Assembly (NCBI GenBank): GCA_966212505.1
Contig: CBIHRS010000001.1
Span: 186,001 to 250,000, forward strand
Direction of reading: 5' to 3'
From: CAMLIZ01 sp966212505
Lineage (GTDB): Bacteria > Pseudomonadota > Gammaproteobacteria > Burkholderiales > Burkholderiaceae_C
DNA: 64,000 bases
The translations under genes were made by a program, and so were the position numbers. The notes under the pieces are model-generated. The model saw nothing but the letters and a program-made list of their open reading frames with translations. It ran no database searches and was not told the DNA's origin. Shown one piece after another: positions 28,054-36,965 of the stretch (its first letter is position 1; each line of letters begins with the position of its first letter).

Positions 28054-28979
28054 CGCTTCACGATCGCCGAGCCGAACGGCAGCTCGCCGTTCTCCTTGGC
28101 TTCGTAGTACTCCACCAGCGTCATCTCGCCGACGGCGTAGTCGATGTCCCTGCGCTGGCCCTTCTTGCCGCTCTTGCGGATGTTCTCGCTGGCAGGCAGC
28201 ACCGCGGCATTGAAGTAGTAGTCGGTGCCGCCTTCGGCCTTGGCGGTGATGTGATCGACATGCGGCACGCGGGTGCTGTCGATGTTGCCGAGCCGGGTGG
28301 TGCCGTCGATGTCGCTGCGCACCTCGCCGTAGTGCGAGCTGTTGGCGTCGAGGATGGCCTTGCGCTGCTCGCTGGTGAACTCGCGGTGTTTGCCCACCTT
28401 CTCCGGCCTGAAGGCCGAGTCGAGCGCCAGCATCGCGTAGGGCGCGAGCGGCTTGTCCGGCTCTTCGTCGATCTCGAGCTTGTTGCTCTTCTTCATGTTG
28501 GTCTGCCCCGGGATCACCGCCGCATTGGTGTAGTGGTTGGTGCCCCCGCGCGACTTGGGATAGCGGTGGTCGATGTGCGCCACGGTCTTGGTGTCGGTCT
28601 TCACCAGCGAGGTGGCGCCGTCGCCGTCCGACGTGATGTGGTCGTTGCCGTAGTGGCTCTTGTTGACGCGGTAGATCTCGGAGATCTCCTGCGAACCGAA
28701 AGGCTGCTGGAAGTGGCTGCTGATCCGGTCGTCCTTCTGCTCGTCCAGCAGTTCCTGCGCATAGATGGTCGCGCCCTTCGCATCGTCGTAGGTGTCGAAG
28801 TCCTCGAAGCTGTTGCGCTGCACCACCAGGCCCGACGCAGCGAGCTGCCGGCGCTGCGCCACCTGGCGCGGGCTGTCGTGCAAGGCGTCGGCGGCCGCCG
28901 ACGCCTGCTGCCGTTGCGCAGGCGCGGAGGCCGGCTCATGCGATGCAGGTTGCTGAGCGCGAGGCGGGCGATGCTTCAT
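28047..28979 (-). CDS. Protein with two tandem HNH-like repeats, putative nuclease/toxin
   Basis: 310 residues, no signal peptide. The first 60 residues are Q/A/P-rich and hold DSPRQVAQRRQLAASGLVVQR, a motif I associate with proteins encoded near contractile-injection (DUF4157-type) systems. Two homologous units follow (about 103-167 and 207-272). Each has HYG, a SDxDGxT strand, then HxDH (135-138 and 240-243), GGT, YxNA and a conserved Asn (161 and 266) before K-S, which fits an HNH/His-Me finger nuclease. The pattern suggests a duplicated HNH domain. No immunity gene is evident. Family and target unknown. Confidence 0.75.
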   Translation of the reverse strand: MKHRPPRAQQPASHEPASAPAQRQQASAAADALHDSPRQVAQRRQLAASGLVVQRNSFEDFDTYDDAKGATIYAQELLDEQKDDRISSHFQQPFGSQEISEIYRVNKSHYGNDHITSDGDGATSLVKTDTKTVAHIDHRYPKSRGGTNHYTNAAVIPGQTNMKKSNKLEIDEEPDKPLAPYAMLALDSAFRPEKVGKHREFTSEQRKAILDANSSHYGEVRSDIDGTTRLGNIDSTRVPHVDHITAKAEGGTDYYFNAAVLPASENIRKSGKKGQRRDIDYAVGEMTLVEYYEAKENGELPFGSAIVKRY

Positions 28980-29064
28980 GCCCGCCGACGATACGCGGCG
29001 CACCGTCGGCAGGCCATCGGCAAAGCGCCGATTTCGGGCTTCCGCAAAACGGAGAGGGGCTCGC

Positions 29065-31434
29065 TCACACCGCCGGCGGATCCGTCTCGCGCTCGTAGTG
29101 CCGGTGCCGTGCCACCGCCTCGATGAACCACTGCGTGGCCGCCTCGAGATCGGCCGCCTCGGCCACGCGCAGCCCGTCGTCGCCGGCATCGAGCGGCACG
29201 CCGGCCTGCACCAGCAGCGCGCTCGAGGCGCCCAGCGCCAGCAGCGTCTTGCAGTGGCGGTAGGTCAGCTGCACGTACTCGGTGGTGTGGCCATCGGCCG
29301 CCAGGCGCTGCACGGCATCCTTGCCGTCGGGCAGCACCAGCGCATCGAACAGCACGGCCGGCGAGTTCTCCATCGATGCATCGGCCTCGATCGCCTCGCC
29401 TGAGGCTGTCTCGACGCGGCCCACGTGGATGCCCACCAGCCGCGGCACCGCGCCCTGCGCAACCAGGGCCGATTGCAGCGCGGCCAGCGACTCGCCGTCG
29501 ACCCCGTCGGCCACCAGGATCGCGATCTTGCGCGTGCGGATGCCGCCCTCGCCGGGCCGCGCCATCAGCGAGAGCAGCGGCGATTCGTCGACCTCGGGCT
29601 CGGCCGGTTCGGCCAACACGGGCGGCAGCGGATCGGGTACTTCCATGCCCAGCCCGCTGGCCACGGTTTCGGCCAGCGCCTCGGAGGCATTGCGCAGCAT
29701 CGCGATCGTGCGGCGGCGGATCGCCGGCACCGTCACCTTGCTCAGCTCGAAGCGGAAGGCCGCGGCGATGTGGGCCTGCTCCACCGGCGTCTGGCTCTCG
29801 TAGAACAGGCGGGCCTGGGTGTAGTGGTCTGCAAACTTTTCAGGCTTGCCGCGCAGCTTGTCTTCCCGCACCGGCTGCGGAAACGACACGAAGCCGCGCG
29901 CGCCGGCCTGGAACGGGCAGCCGCCGGCCAGCGAGTTGGGCTCGTACGACACGCGGCCGCGGTGGATGGTCTGGCGGTGGAAGCCGTCGCGCTGGTTGTT
30001 GTGCGCCTGCGCGATCGGCGCGTTGATCGGGATCTCGTGGAAGTTGGGGCCGCCCAGGCGCGTGATCTGCGTGTCGACGTACGAGTGGATGCGCCCGGCC
30101 AGCAGCGGGTCGTTGCTGAAGTCGATGCCGGGGATCACGTGCGCCGTGCAGAAGGCCACCTGCTCGGTCTCGGCGAAGAAGTTGTCGGGGTTGCGGTCGA
30201 GCACCATGCGGCCCACGATGGTCACCGGCACCAGCTCTTCCGGAATGACCTTGGTGGCATCGAGCACGTCGAAGCTGAACGCTTCAGCCTGCTCCTCGGT
30301 GAACACCTGCAGGCCCAGCTCCCACTCCGGGTATTCGCCGGCCTCGATGGCTTCCCACAGGTCGCGGCGGTGGTAGTCGGGGTCGGCGCCGCTGATGCGC
30401 ACCGCCTCGTCCCACACCAGCGAATGCGTGCCCAGCTTGGGCTTCCAGTGGAACTTGACGAACACCGATTCGCCCTGTGCGTTGACCAGGCGGAAGGTGT
30501 GCACGCCGAAGCCTTCCATCATCCGGTAGCTGCGCGGGATCGCGCGGTCGGACATCACCCACATCAGCATGTGGGTCGACTCCGGCATCAGCGACACGAA
30601 ATCCCAGAAGGTGTCGTGCGCTGAGGCGGCCTGCGGCATCGCGTGGTGCGGCTCGGGCTTGAGCGCATGCACGAGGTCGGGGAACTTCATCGCATCCTGG
30701 ATGAAGAACACCGGGATGTTGTTGCCCACCAGGTCCCAGTTGCCTTCGTCGGTGTAGAACTTCACCGCGAAGCCGCGCACATCGCGCGCGGTGTCGAACG
30801 AGCCGCGCTCGCCGGCCACGGTGGAGAAGCGCACGAACACCGGCGTCTTCTTGCCCACTTCCTGAAACGGCGCGGCACGCGTGAGCTCGGGGATGGCCTG
30901 CGTGCACTCGAAGAAACCATGCGCCGCCGAGCCGCGCGCATGCACCACCCGCTCGGGAATGCGCTCATGGTCGAAGTGCGTGATCTTCTCGCGCAGGATG
31001 AAGTCCTCGAGCAGCGCCGGCCCACGCAGGCCGGCCTTCAGCGAGTTCTGGTTGTCGGCCACCGGCACGCCCTGGTTGGTCGTGAGCATGCGGCCGCTCG
31101 AATCGGCGCGCACGCGGTCGAGCGGCGCGTTGGTGGCGTTCGTGCCCTGCGGCGGCTGGCCCTCGCCGACCTTGGGCGACGGGTTGGCTTCGGTCAACGT
31201 GCTCGCGCCGGGCAAGGCCGACGGCGACACCGCATGCTCGCCCTCCAGCGGCGCGATCGCATGCGCGCGGCCGATCTCGAACGGCTTGTTCTCGTTGTTG
31301 GGCAGGGCCGCGGCCAGCGCCTCGGTCTCGGCGGCCTTCTTCGAAGGCAGGTCGCCGCGCGGGCCGGCCGCAGGATGGGACGGGCCGCTGGTCGTGTTGC
31401 GCGACGCGGCCTTGGCTGAATCAGTCTTCTTCAT
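29065..31434 (-). CDS. katE: Large-subunit catalase HPII
   Basis: 789 residues, close to the 753 of E. coli KatE. Converts hydrogen peroxide to water and oxygen in the cytoplasm. The catalase core (about 120-570) has the distal-haem His in VVHARGSAAHGFFE, the Asn region FIQDAMKFPDLVHALKP and the proximal haem Tyr in RIHSYVDTQ. Residues about 620-789 form the DJ-1/PfpI-like C-terminal domain typical of HPII (KIAILVADGVDGESLAALQSAL). Start at 31434 after CACGAGGTGTCG. Monocistronic or followed by the HNH-repeat gene 85 bases downstream. Confidence 0.97.
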   Translation of the reverse strand: MKKTDSAKAASRNTTSGPSHPAAGPRGDLPSKKAAETEALAAALPNNENKPFEIGRAHAIAPLEGEHAVSPSALPGASTLTEANPSPKVGEGQPPQGTNATNAPLDRVRADSSGRMLTTNQGVPVADNQNSLKAGLRGPALLEDFILREKITHFDHERIPERVVHARGSAAHGFFECTQAIPELTRAAPFQEVGKKTPVFVRFSTVAGERGSFDTARDVRGFAVKFYTDEGNWDLVGNNIPVFFIQDAMKFPDLVHALKPEPHHAMPQAASAHDTFWDFVSLMPESTHMLMWVMSDRAIPRSYRMMEGFGVHTFRLVNAQGESVFVKFHWKPKLGTHSLVWDEAVRISGADPDYHRRDLWEAIEAGEYPEWELGLQVFTEEQAEAFSFDVLDATKVIPEELVPVTIVGRMVLDRNPDNFFAETEQVAFCTAHVIPGIDFSNDPLLAGRIHSYVDTQITRLGGPNFHEIPINAPIAQAHNNQRDGFHRQTIHRGRVSYEPNSLAGGCPFQAGARGFVSFPQPVREDKLRGKPEKFADHYTQARLFYESQTPVEQAHIAAAFRFELSKVTVPAIRRRTIAMLRNASEALAETVASGLGMEVPDPLPPVLAEPAEPEVDESPLLSLMARPGEGGIRTRKIAILVADGVDGESLAALQSALVAQGAVPRLVGIHVGRVETASGEAIEADASMENSPAVLFDALVLPDGKDAVQRLAADGHTTEYVQLTYRHCKTLLALGASSALLVQAGVPLDAGDDGLRVAEAADLEAATQWFIEAVARHRHYERETDPPAV

Positions 31435-31506
31435 CGACACCTCGTGGGATTGAGCCGGCGCCACGCCGGGCACGAGGTGTGAAGGGCAAGCAGTGATCCC
31501 GCCCGG

Positions 31507-31884
31507 TCAGAACACGGCGCGCAGCCGGTCGAGGTCGCGTGCCGCCGCGCTCAGCCGCTCGTCGGTCCAGCCGTCGCCGAGGAAGAAGGTGGCCATCACC
31601 TCGCAGCCGTCGCCGTGCGGCACCGCGCGCAGCGCGACGAAGGTGGCGCGGTCTTCGCCCTCGACCAGGCAATGGTCGGCCACGCCGTAGGCATTGCGCT
31701 CGGTGAAGCGCACCTTGGCGCGCCGCCCGCCGGGCCGGCGCGCGATCCAGTCGCCGTGCGCGTCGCGCCGCAGCTCGGGCCCCAGCCAGGAGGCCCAGCG
31801 CGGGTAGTTGCACGGCTCGGCGAGAAAGTCGCAGACCTCGCGCCAGGGCTTGCCGATCGAGACGTGGACCGTGCGGGCCTCCAT
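31507..31884 (-). CDS. SRPBCC-family protein
   Basis: 125 residues with the SRPBCC helix-grip pattern: TVHVSIGKPWREVCDFLAEPCNYPRWASWL at the start and a C-terminal helix LSAAARDLDRLRAVF. Ligand unknown; not closely similar to the SRPBCC protein at 21438. The stop of the VOC-family gene is 16 bases upstream, so they are probably co-transcribed. Confidence 0.78.
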   Translation of the reverse strand: MEARTVHVSIGKPWREVCDFLAEPCNYPRWASWLGPELRRDAHGDWIARRPGGRRAKVRFTERNAYGVADHCLVEGEDRATFVALRAVPHGDGCEVMATFFLGDGWTDERLSAAARDLDRLRAVF

Positions 31885-31899
31885 GCCGGGCTCCCGTGT

Positions 31900-32394
31900 T
31901 CAGCAGCCGGGCCCGCCCTGGGCCAGCATCTTCTGGAAGCGCTGCGTCAGCTCCTCGGGCGTGGGATCTTCCTTGTGGGTGGAGACCATCCACTTGTGGC
32001 CGAACGGATCGACGAAGCCGCCGCTGCGGTCGCCCCAGAACTGGTCGGCGATCGGCATCGTCACCTTGGCGCCGGCCGCCAGCGCGCGCTCGAACACCGC
32101 ATCGGCATCGGGCACGTACAGCACCGCCATCGAGCCCGAGCCGCCGAGCGACGCGGGGCTGTGGGCGTTGTACTGCGGCATCTCCTCGGTGAGCATGAAG
32201 CTGGCCGGGCCGACCTTCAGCTCGCAGTGCACCACCGCGCCGTTGGGCGCGTCGAGCCGGGCCACGGTCTCGGCGCCGAACACGCGCTGGTAGTAGGCGA
32301 TCGCATCGGCCGCGCCCTTGATCGTGAGGTAGGGAATCGCGCCGCGCGCGGGCGGCACGGCGGCGGGGCGGGAAGAGGGAGTGGTGGTGGGCAT
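31900..32394 (-). CDS. VOC-family (glyoxalase/PhnB-like) protein
   Basis: 164 residues. One VOC beta-alpha-beta-beta-beta pair with PhnB-like features: AIPYLTIKGAADAIAYYQRVFGAE, MLTEEMPQ, and WGDRSGGFVDPFGHKWMVSTH near the end. PhnB-like VOC proteins bind metals and small ligands but their reactions are mostly unknown. Start at 32394 after AAAGGAGAGACGACG. First gene of a two-gene leftward operon with the SRPBCC gene. Confidence 0.9.
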   Translation of the reverse strand: MPTTTPSSRPAAVPPARGAIPYLTIKGAADAIAYYQRVFGAETVARLDAPNGAVVHCELKVGPASFMLTEEMPQYNAHSPASLGGSGSMAVLYVPDADAVFERALAAGAKVTMPIADQFWGDRSGGFVDPFGHKWMVSTHKEDPTPEELTQRFQKMLAQGGPGC

Positions 32395-32621
32395 CGTCGT
32401 CTCTCCTTTGGATGGGTGGGCGGAAGCATCGGGCCTCCTCTCGGTATGACGAACGGGTGCGTGCGGTTTCGACAAATGGGCGCCGGTTTTTTGTAACAAA
32501 CGCACCGCCCTAACGTTGGGGATCGACTCGGCCCGCACGCGATCCGGCGCCCTGCCCGCTGCCTACACTGAAGCCTCGGCTGCCCTTTGGCGGCCGATTG
32601 TCATCAGGGAGAAAACAATTG

Positions 32622-33206
32622 ATGGAACCGAATCAACCGTACCCTTTCGCCGGCGATCTGATCGAGCACAAGCTGTTCTTCCGGCGCGCCCTGTCGTGCT
32701 TCACCGAAGAAGATGCCGACTTCCAGCCGCGGCCGGACATGCTCAGCGTGGTGGGCCAGATCCACCACGTGACTGCCGCGGTCGAATTGATGCTGTCGGG
32801 CCTTCACCGCGAGTTCGACCGCTTCGCGGGGTGCGAGCACCGCAGCCGCCGCGCCGGCGGCACCTGGCTCGAATGGGGCATGGACTGGGCGCTGGACGCC
32901 AACCACGATCTCGAGTCCACCGATCGCTCACTGGCCGGCGCGCTGCAGGCCTTCGACGAAACGATGGACCTGGCCTACGACGCGTTCTCGCAGCTCACGA
33001 CCGCCGAGATGCTGCGGCCGCTGGCGCCCAACCCCATGCATCTGGCCACGCCGCGGGCCGTGCTGCAGTCCGGCATCCTCGACCACACGGCCCACCACCG
33101 CGGTTCGCTCGCGCAATACGCGCGCTTGCTCGGCCGTGACCCGCAGATTCCGTATTTCGAGATGTCGGAGGCACTGCACGAAGCCCACATGAGCGCGGCG
33201 GCCTGA
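32622..33206 (+). CDS. DinB-family protein
   Basis: 194 residues of four-helix DinB/YfiT-like fold. Likely metal-ligand histidines lie in VGQIHHVTAAVELML and ILDHTAHHRGSLAQYARLLG. DinB-type proteins are putative thiol-dependent transferases or hydrolases without a general assigned substrate. ATG at 32622 is preceded by CAGGGAGAAAACAATTG; an upstream ATG at 32598 is possible but lacks a ribosome site. Confidence 0.88.
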   Translation: MEPNQPYPFAGDLIEHKLFFRRALSCFTEEDADFQPRPDMLSVVGQIHHVTAAVELMLSGLHREFDRFAGCEHRSRRAGGTWLEWGMDWALDANHDLESTDRSLAGALQAFDETMDLAYDAFSQLTTAEMLRPLAPNPMHLATPRAVLQSGILDHTAHHRGSLAQYARLLGRDPQIPYFEMSEALHEAHMSAAA

Positions 33207-33252
33207 GCGCGGAGCGGCGCACAATCGCCGCTCCTGCCACAAGGAGGCCCCG

Positions 33253-34146
33253 ATGATCGAGCTGGTGATCGACGCGCGCCGCCGCGACCTGGGCGGCTTC
33301 GAGGTCGGGCGCGTGCTGCCCTGGGCGAAGCACCGCACCGTCGGGCCCTTCGTGTTCTTCGATCACATGGGGCCGGTGGATTTCGCGCCCGGCCTGCCGC
33401 GCAGCGTCGACGTGCGGCCGCATCCGCACATCGGGCTGTCGACCGTGACCTACCTGTTCGACGGCGAGATCATGCACCGCGACAGCGTCGGCTCGCAGCA
33501 GGCCATCCGGCCGGGCGAGGTCAACTGGATGACCGCGGGCCGCGGCATCACGCACTCCGAGCGCTTCGAGCGCGCCCGCGCCGAAGGCGGCCGGCTGCAC
33601 GGCATCCAGGCCTGGGTCGCGCTGCCGGCCGAAGACGAGGAGACCGAGCCGCGCTTCGACCACTACGGCCCGGCCGAGCTGCCCACCTACGAATCGGGCG
33701 GGCTGTGGGCGCGGCTGGTGGCCGGCGAGGCCTTCGGCGCCAAGACCGGCGTGAAGACGCATTCGCCGATGTTCTACGTGCACTGGCAGCTCGCGCCCGG
33801 CACCCAGGCCCAGCTGCCGGCCGAATACCCCGAGCGCGCGGCCTACATCGCGCAGGGCGCGGTCGAGATCGGCGGGCGCCGCTTCGAGGCGGGGCAGATG
33901 CCGGTGTTCAGCACGGGGCAGCCGGTGCTCTTTACCGCGCTGGAGCCGGCGATCGTGATGCTGCTCGGCGGCGAACCGCTGGGGCCGCGCTTCATCGACT
34001 GGAATTTCGTGTCGTCGCGCAAGGAGCGCATCGAGCAGGCCAAGGCCGACTGGCGCGCGGGCCGCATGAAGCTGCCCGACCTCGACCACGACGAGTTCAT
34101 TCCGCTGCCCGGCGACCCCGCCGCGCCGGCCAACCCGATGTCCTGA
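33253..34146 (+). CDS. Pirin-family protein
   Basis: 297 residues, bicupin. The N-terminal cupin carries the metal site VRPHPHIGLSTVTYLFDGEI and TAGRGITHSER; the C-terminal cupin is degenerate, as usual. Bacterial pirins act as quercetinase-like dioxygenases or bind regulators. Starts after CACAAGGAGGCCCCG. Its 3' end overlaps the convergent membrane-protein gene by 50 bases, a long antisense overlap. Confidence 0.93.
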   Translation: MIELVIDARRRDLGGFEVGRVLPWAKHRTVGPFVFFDHMGPVDFAPGLPRSVDVRPHPHIGLSTVTYLFDGEIMHRDSVGSQQAIRPGEVNWMTAGRGITHSERFERARAEGGRLHGIQAWVALPAEDEETEPRFDHYGPAELPTYESGGLWARLVAGEAFGAKTGVKTHSPMFYVHWQLAPGTQAQLPAEYPERAAYIAQGAVEIGGRRFEAGQMPVFSTGQPVLFTALEPAIVMLLGGEPLGPRFIDWNFVSSRKERIEQAKADWRAGRMKLPDLDHDEFIPLPGDPAAPANPMS

Positions 34147-34849
34147 GCCGGTCGAGCCGCTGCATCAGCCAGCGCAGGCCCAGCGCCGCCAGCGCCAGCA
34201 CCACGAGGCTGCCGACGAAGGTGAAGCTCAGCACGTCGGCCATGCGCTCCAGATTGCCCAGGTGGCTGCCGGCGTTCACATAGATCAGGTTGATCGGCAG
34301 CATGCCGAGCTGGCTGGCCCACCAGAAGCGCCACAGCGTGATCGGCGTCAGCGCCGCCAGCAGGTTGACCACCAGGTACGGCAGGTGCGCGAGCCGCATC
34401 GTCATCAGGTACCAGGCGCCGTCGCGTTCCACCCCGGCGTTGAAGGCGTCGAGCCGGTGGCCCCAGCGCGCCTGCACCGCATCGCGCAGCAGGTAGCGCG
34501 CGACGAGGAAGGTGACGGTGGCGCCCAGCGTCGATGCGAACGACACGATCACCGTGCCGGTGGCCAACCCGAACACCGCGCCGGCCGCCAGCATCAGCAC
34601 GCCCGCGCCCGGCAGGTTGAGCAGCGCCACCAGCAGGTAGAACGCGAAGCCGATCGCCGTCATGCCGACGGGATACTGCGCATAGATCGCCTGCCATTCG
34701 GCGCGGCGCAGCTTCAGCGTCTGCAGGCTCAGCAGCTTGTCGAGCTCGAACCCGCGGTACAGCGCCACCGCGGCGATCAGCATCGCCAGCAACACCAGCC
34801 AGCGCCACCAGGGCACGCGGCGAGCCTCAGCGTCGGTCGTCGCTTTCAT
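34097..34849 (-). CDS. TVP38/TMEM64 (DedA-related) membrane protein, copy 2
   Basis: 250 residues. Cytoplasmic start, helix at about 17-35 (WLVLLAMLIAAVALY), then the SNARE-associated/DedA-type core with GAGVLMLAAGAVFGLATGTVIVSFASTLG split by FLVARYLL, and further helices near 150-230. The family includes lipid scramblase/undecaprenyl-phosphate flippase relatives. It overlaps the paralogous gene upstream by 23 bases and is about half identical to it by eye: a recent tandem duplication. Confidence 0.9.
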   Translation of the reverse strand: MKATTDAEARRVPWWRWLVLLAMLIAAVALYRGFELDKLLSLQTLKLRRAEWQAIYAQYPVGMTAIGFAFYLLVALLNLPGAGVLMLAAGAVFGLATGTVIVSFASTLGATVTFLVARYLLRDAVQARWGHRLDAFNAGVERDGAWYLMTMRLAHLPYLVVNLLAALTPITLWRFWWASQLGMLPINLIYVNAGSHLGNLERMADVLSFTFVGSLVVLALAALGLRWLMQRLDRLRTSGWPARRGRRAAE

Positions 34850-35591
34850 CGTCAGGGCATTCTCGCTGCACGCGCCGCTGCTGCCAGCGCAGCATCCACC
34901 GCGCCAGCATCGCCATCACGCCCAGCAGCGCGAGGCTGCCGACGAAGGCGGGCGACATCACGTCGGAGAGCTGGTCGAGATGGCCCAGCTGCGTGCCGGC
35001 GTTCACGTAGACGATGTTCACCGGCAGCATGCCGAGCTGGCTCGACCAGAAGAAGCGCCAGGCCGACATGTTGGTCAGGCTGGCCAGCATGTTGGGCACG
35101 AAGAACGGAATCGGCATCAGCCGCAGTGCAGTGAGGTACCACACGCCATCGCGCTCGATGCCGGCATTGAACTCGGCCAGGCGGTCGCCCCAGCGGGCCT
35201 GCACCTTGTCGTGCAGCAGGTGGCGCGCGATCAGGAACGACAGGGTGGCGCCCAGCGTCGATGCCAGCGACACCAGCACCGTGCCGGTGAGCAGCCCGAA
35301 CACCGCGCCCGCCGCCAGCGTCAGGATGCCGCCGCCCGGGATGTTGAGCACCGCCACCAGCAGGTAGAACACGAAGGCCCCCGCCAGCATCCGCAGCGGC
35401 GACTGCGCATAGAGCGCGCGCCATTCGGTGCGGCGCGTCCGCAGCGTCTCGAGCGTGAAGAACTGGTCGAGGTCGAAGTGCTCGTAGAGCCCCACCGCCG
35501 CCAGCAGCAGCAGCGCGACCACGAGGCAGCGCACCGCCCCGTTGGGGGAGGTGCTGCGCGCGCGGCGCGAGGCGGCAGTGGTGGTGTCCAT
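34827..35591 (-). CDS. TVP38/TMEM64 (DedA-related) membrane protein, copy 1
   Basis: 254 residues, same layout as the next gene: single helix near 22-38, then the conserved GGGILTLAAGAVFGLLTG and FLIARHLLHDKVQARWG motifs. Shared stretches with copy 2 include QVARWGDRL/QARWGHRL-type, SQLGMLP and IYVNAG/VYVNAG. The C-terminus is acidic here and basic in the copy, so the two may face different partners. First gene of the pair; the upstream M16 peptidase gene ends 36 bases before it on the same strand. Confidence 0.9.
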   Translation of the reverse strand: MDTTTAASRRARSTSPNGAVRCLVVALLLLAAVGLYEHFDLDQFFTLETLRTRRTEWRALYAQSPLRMLAGAFVFYLLVAVLNIPGGGILTLAAGAVFGLLTGTVLVSLASTLGATLSFLIARHLLHDKVQARWGDRLAEFNAGIERDGVWYLTALRLMPIPFFVPNMLASLTNMSAWRFFWSSQLGMLPVNIVYVNAGTQLGHLDQLSDVMSPAFVGSLALLGVMAMLARWMLRWQQRRVQRECPDDESDDRR

Positions 35592-35627
35592 CCACTGCCT
35601 GAGGCAAGCGCCATGCGCGGGCCGGCG

Positions 35628-36881
35628 CTACGACACCAGCGCCTTCAGCCGCTCCTCGGTGGGCTTGCGCACCCGCCCCGCCATCGCGATCGACGGCCGC
35701 GCAGCCAGCATGCGCTCGAAGGCCGCCCTCGCCTGCGCGGCGCTCACGGCGTGCAGCTTCTCCATCAGCTCGGCGCGGGGACGCACGCGGCCGTGCACGA
35801 ACAGGTCCTGCACCGATTCCTCGATGCGGCGGAAAGGCCGCTCCTCGGCGCCCAGGCTGCGCACCGCGAGCTGGTTGCGGGCGCGCTCGAGGTGCAGCGG
35901 ATCGATGGATCCGGCATGCGCGCGCAGCAGGCGCATCACCTCGTCGACGTATTCGTCGACATGCTCCGGCGCCATCGAGGCCTCGACGACGAACTGGCCC
36001 GCGAGGTCGCTCACGTCGGCCGAGCAGGCGGCGTAGTACACCAGCCCGCGGCGCTCGCGGATCTCGTCCATCAGCGGCGAGCTCATGCCCTCGCCGAACA
36101 GCGCCGCGGCCACCTGGCTGGCGTGGTGCTCTTCGCTGTGCAGCGTGGGCAGCGGAAAGCCCAGCACCACGTGCGTCTGGCTCACGCCCGGATGGCGGCG
36201 TGCCGCGAAGCCGCCGCCATAGCCGGGCGCCGGCACCATGTGCTCCGCGCCGGCCGGCATGTCGCCGAAGGCTGCCTCGGCCTCGCGCATCACCGCATAC
36301 GGATCGATGCGGCCCGCCACAGCGACCACCACGTTGGCGCCGGTGTACTGGCGCTGCACGTAGCCCATCAGCTCGTCGCGCGTGAAGCGCTCGATGTTGC
36401 GGCGCACGCCGATCACCGGCTGCGCCAGCGGATGCGTGCCGAAGCACAGCCGGTCGAACAGCTTGAAGGCGGTGGAGAAGGCGTCGTCCTCGTCCTCGGC
36501 GTATTCCTGCAGGATCACCTGGCGCTCGCGCTCCAGCTCCGCCTCGGGGAAGGTGCTGTGGCGCACGATGTCGGCCAGCATGTGCAGGAAGCGGCCGGCA
36601 TGCGGCGCGAGGCCGCGCATGTGATAGGCGGTGTGGTCCTTGTCGGTGTGGGCATTGACCTCGGCGCCCAGGCGCTCTGCATCGAGGTTGATCTGCTGGC
36701 AGCTGCGCTTGCGCGTGCCCTTGAAGGCCATGTGCTCGGCGAAGTGGCTGATGCCGTTGAGCCGCGCGCTCTCGTGCCGGCTGCCGGTGCGCACGAACAC
36801 GCTGGCGCTCACGCTGTCGAAATGCGGCAGCGCGATCGCGACCACGCGCACGCCGTTGGGCAAGGTGTGAAGCTTTGTCAT
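35628..36881 (-). CDS. M16-family zinc metallopeptidase (pitrilysin/processing peptidase type)
   Basis: 417 residues, single-chain bacterial M16B size. Inverted zinc motif HFAEH (His46, Glu49, His50) in GISHFAEHMAFKG and a downstream glutamate in ERERQVILQEYAEDEDD are present, so the enzyme should be active. Such proteins cleave short unfolded peptides, including transit-like peptides. The two beta-alpha halves are complete. Probably cytoplasmic as no signal peptide is seen. It is divergent from the M35 peptidase with an 84-base gap. Confidence 0.94.
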   Translation of the reverse strand: MTKLHTLPNGVRVVAIALPHFDSVSASVFVRTGSRHESARLNGISHFAEHMAFKGTRKRSCQQINLDAERLGAEVNAHTDKDHTAYHMRGLAPHAGRFLHMLADIVRHSTFPEAELERERQVILQEYAEDEDDAFSTAFKLFDRLCFGTHPLAQPVIGVRRNIERFTRDELMGYVQRQYTGANVVVAVAGRIDPYAVMREAEAAFGDMPAGAEHMVPAPGYGGGFAARRHPGVSQTHVVLGFPLPTLHSEEHHASQVAAALFGEGMSSPLMDEIRERRGLVYYAACSADVSDLAGQFVVEASMAPEHVDEYVDEVMRLLRAHAGSIDPLHLERARNQLAVRSLGAEERPFRRIEESVQDLFVHGRVRPRAELMEKLHAVSAAQARAAFERMLAARPSIAMAGRVRKPTEERLKALVS

Positions 36882-36965
36882 TTCTTCCTAGGTGCTGCCC
36901 CCAGGTGTGCGGTTTCTCACGGGGCTCTAGATTCGCGATTCTCGTCAACCCAGGGAGTTTCCTTC

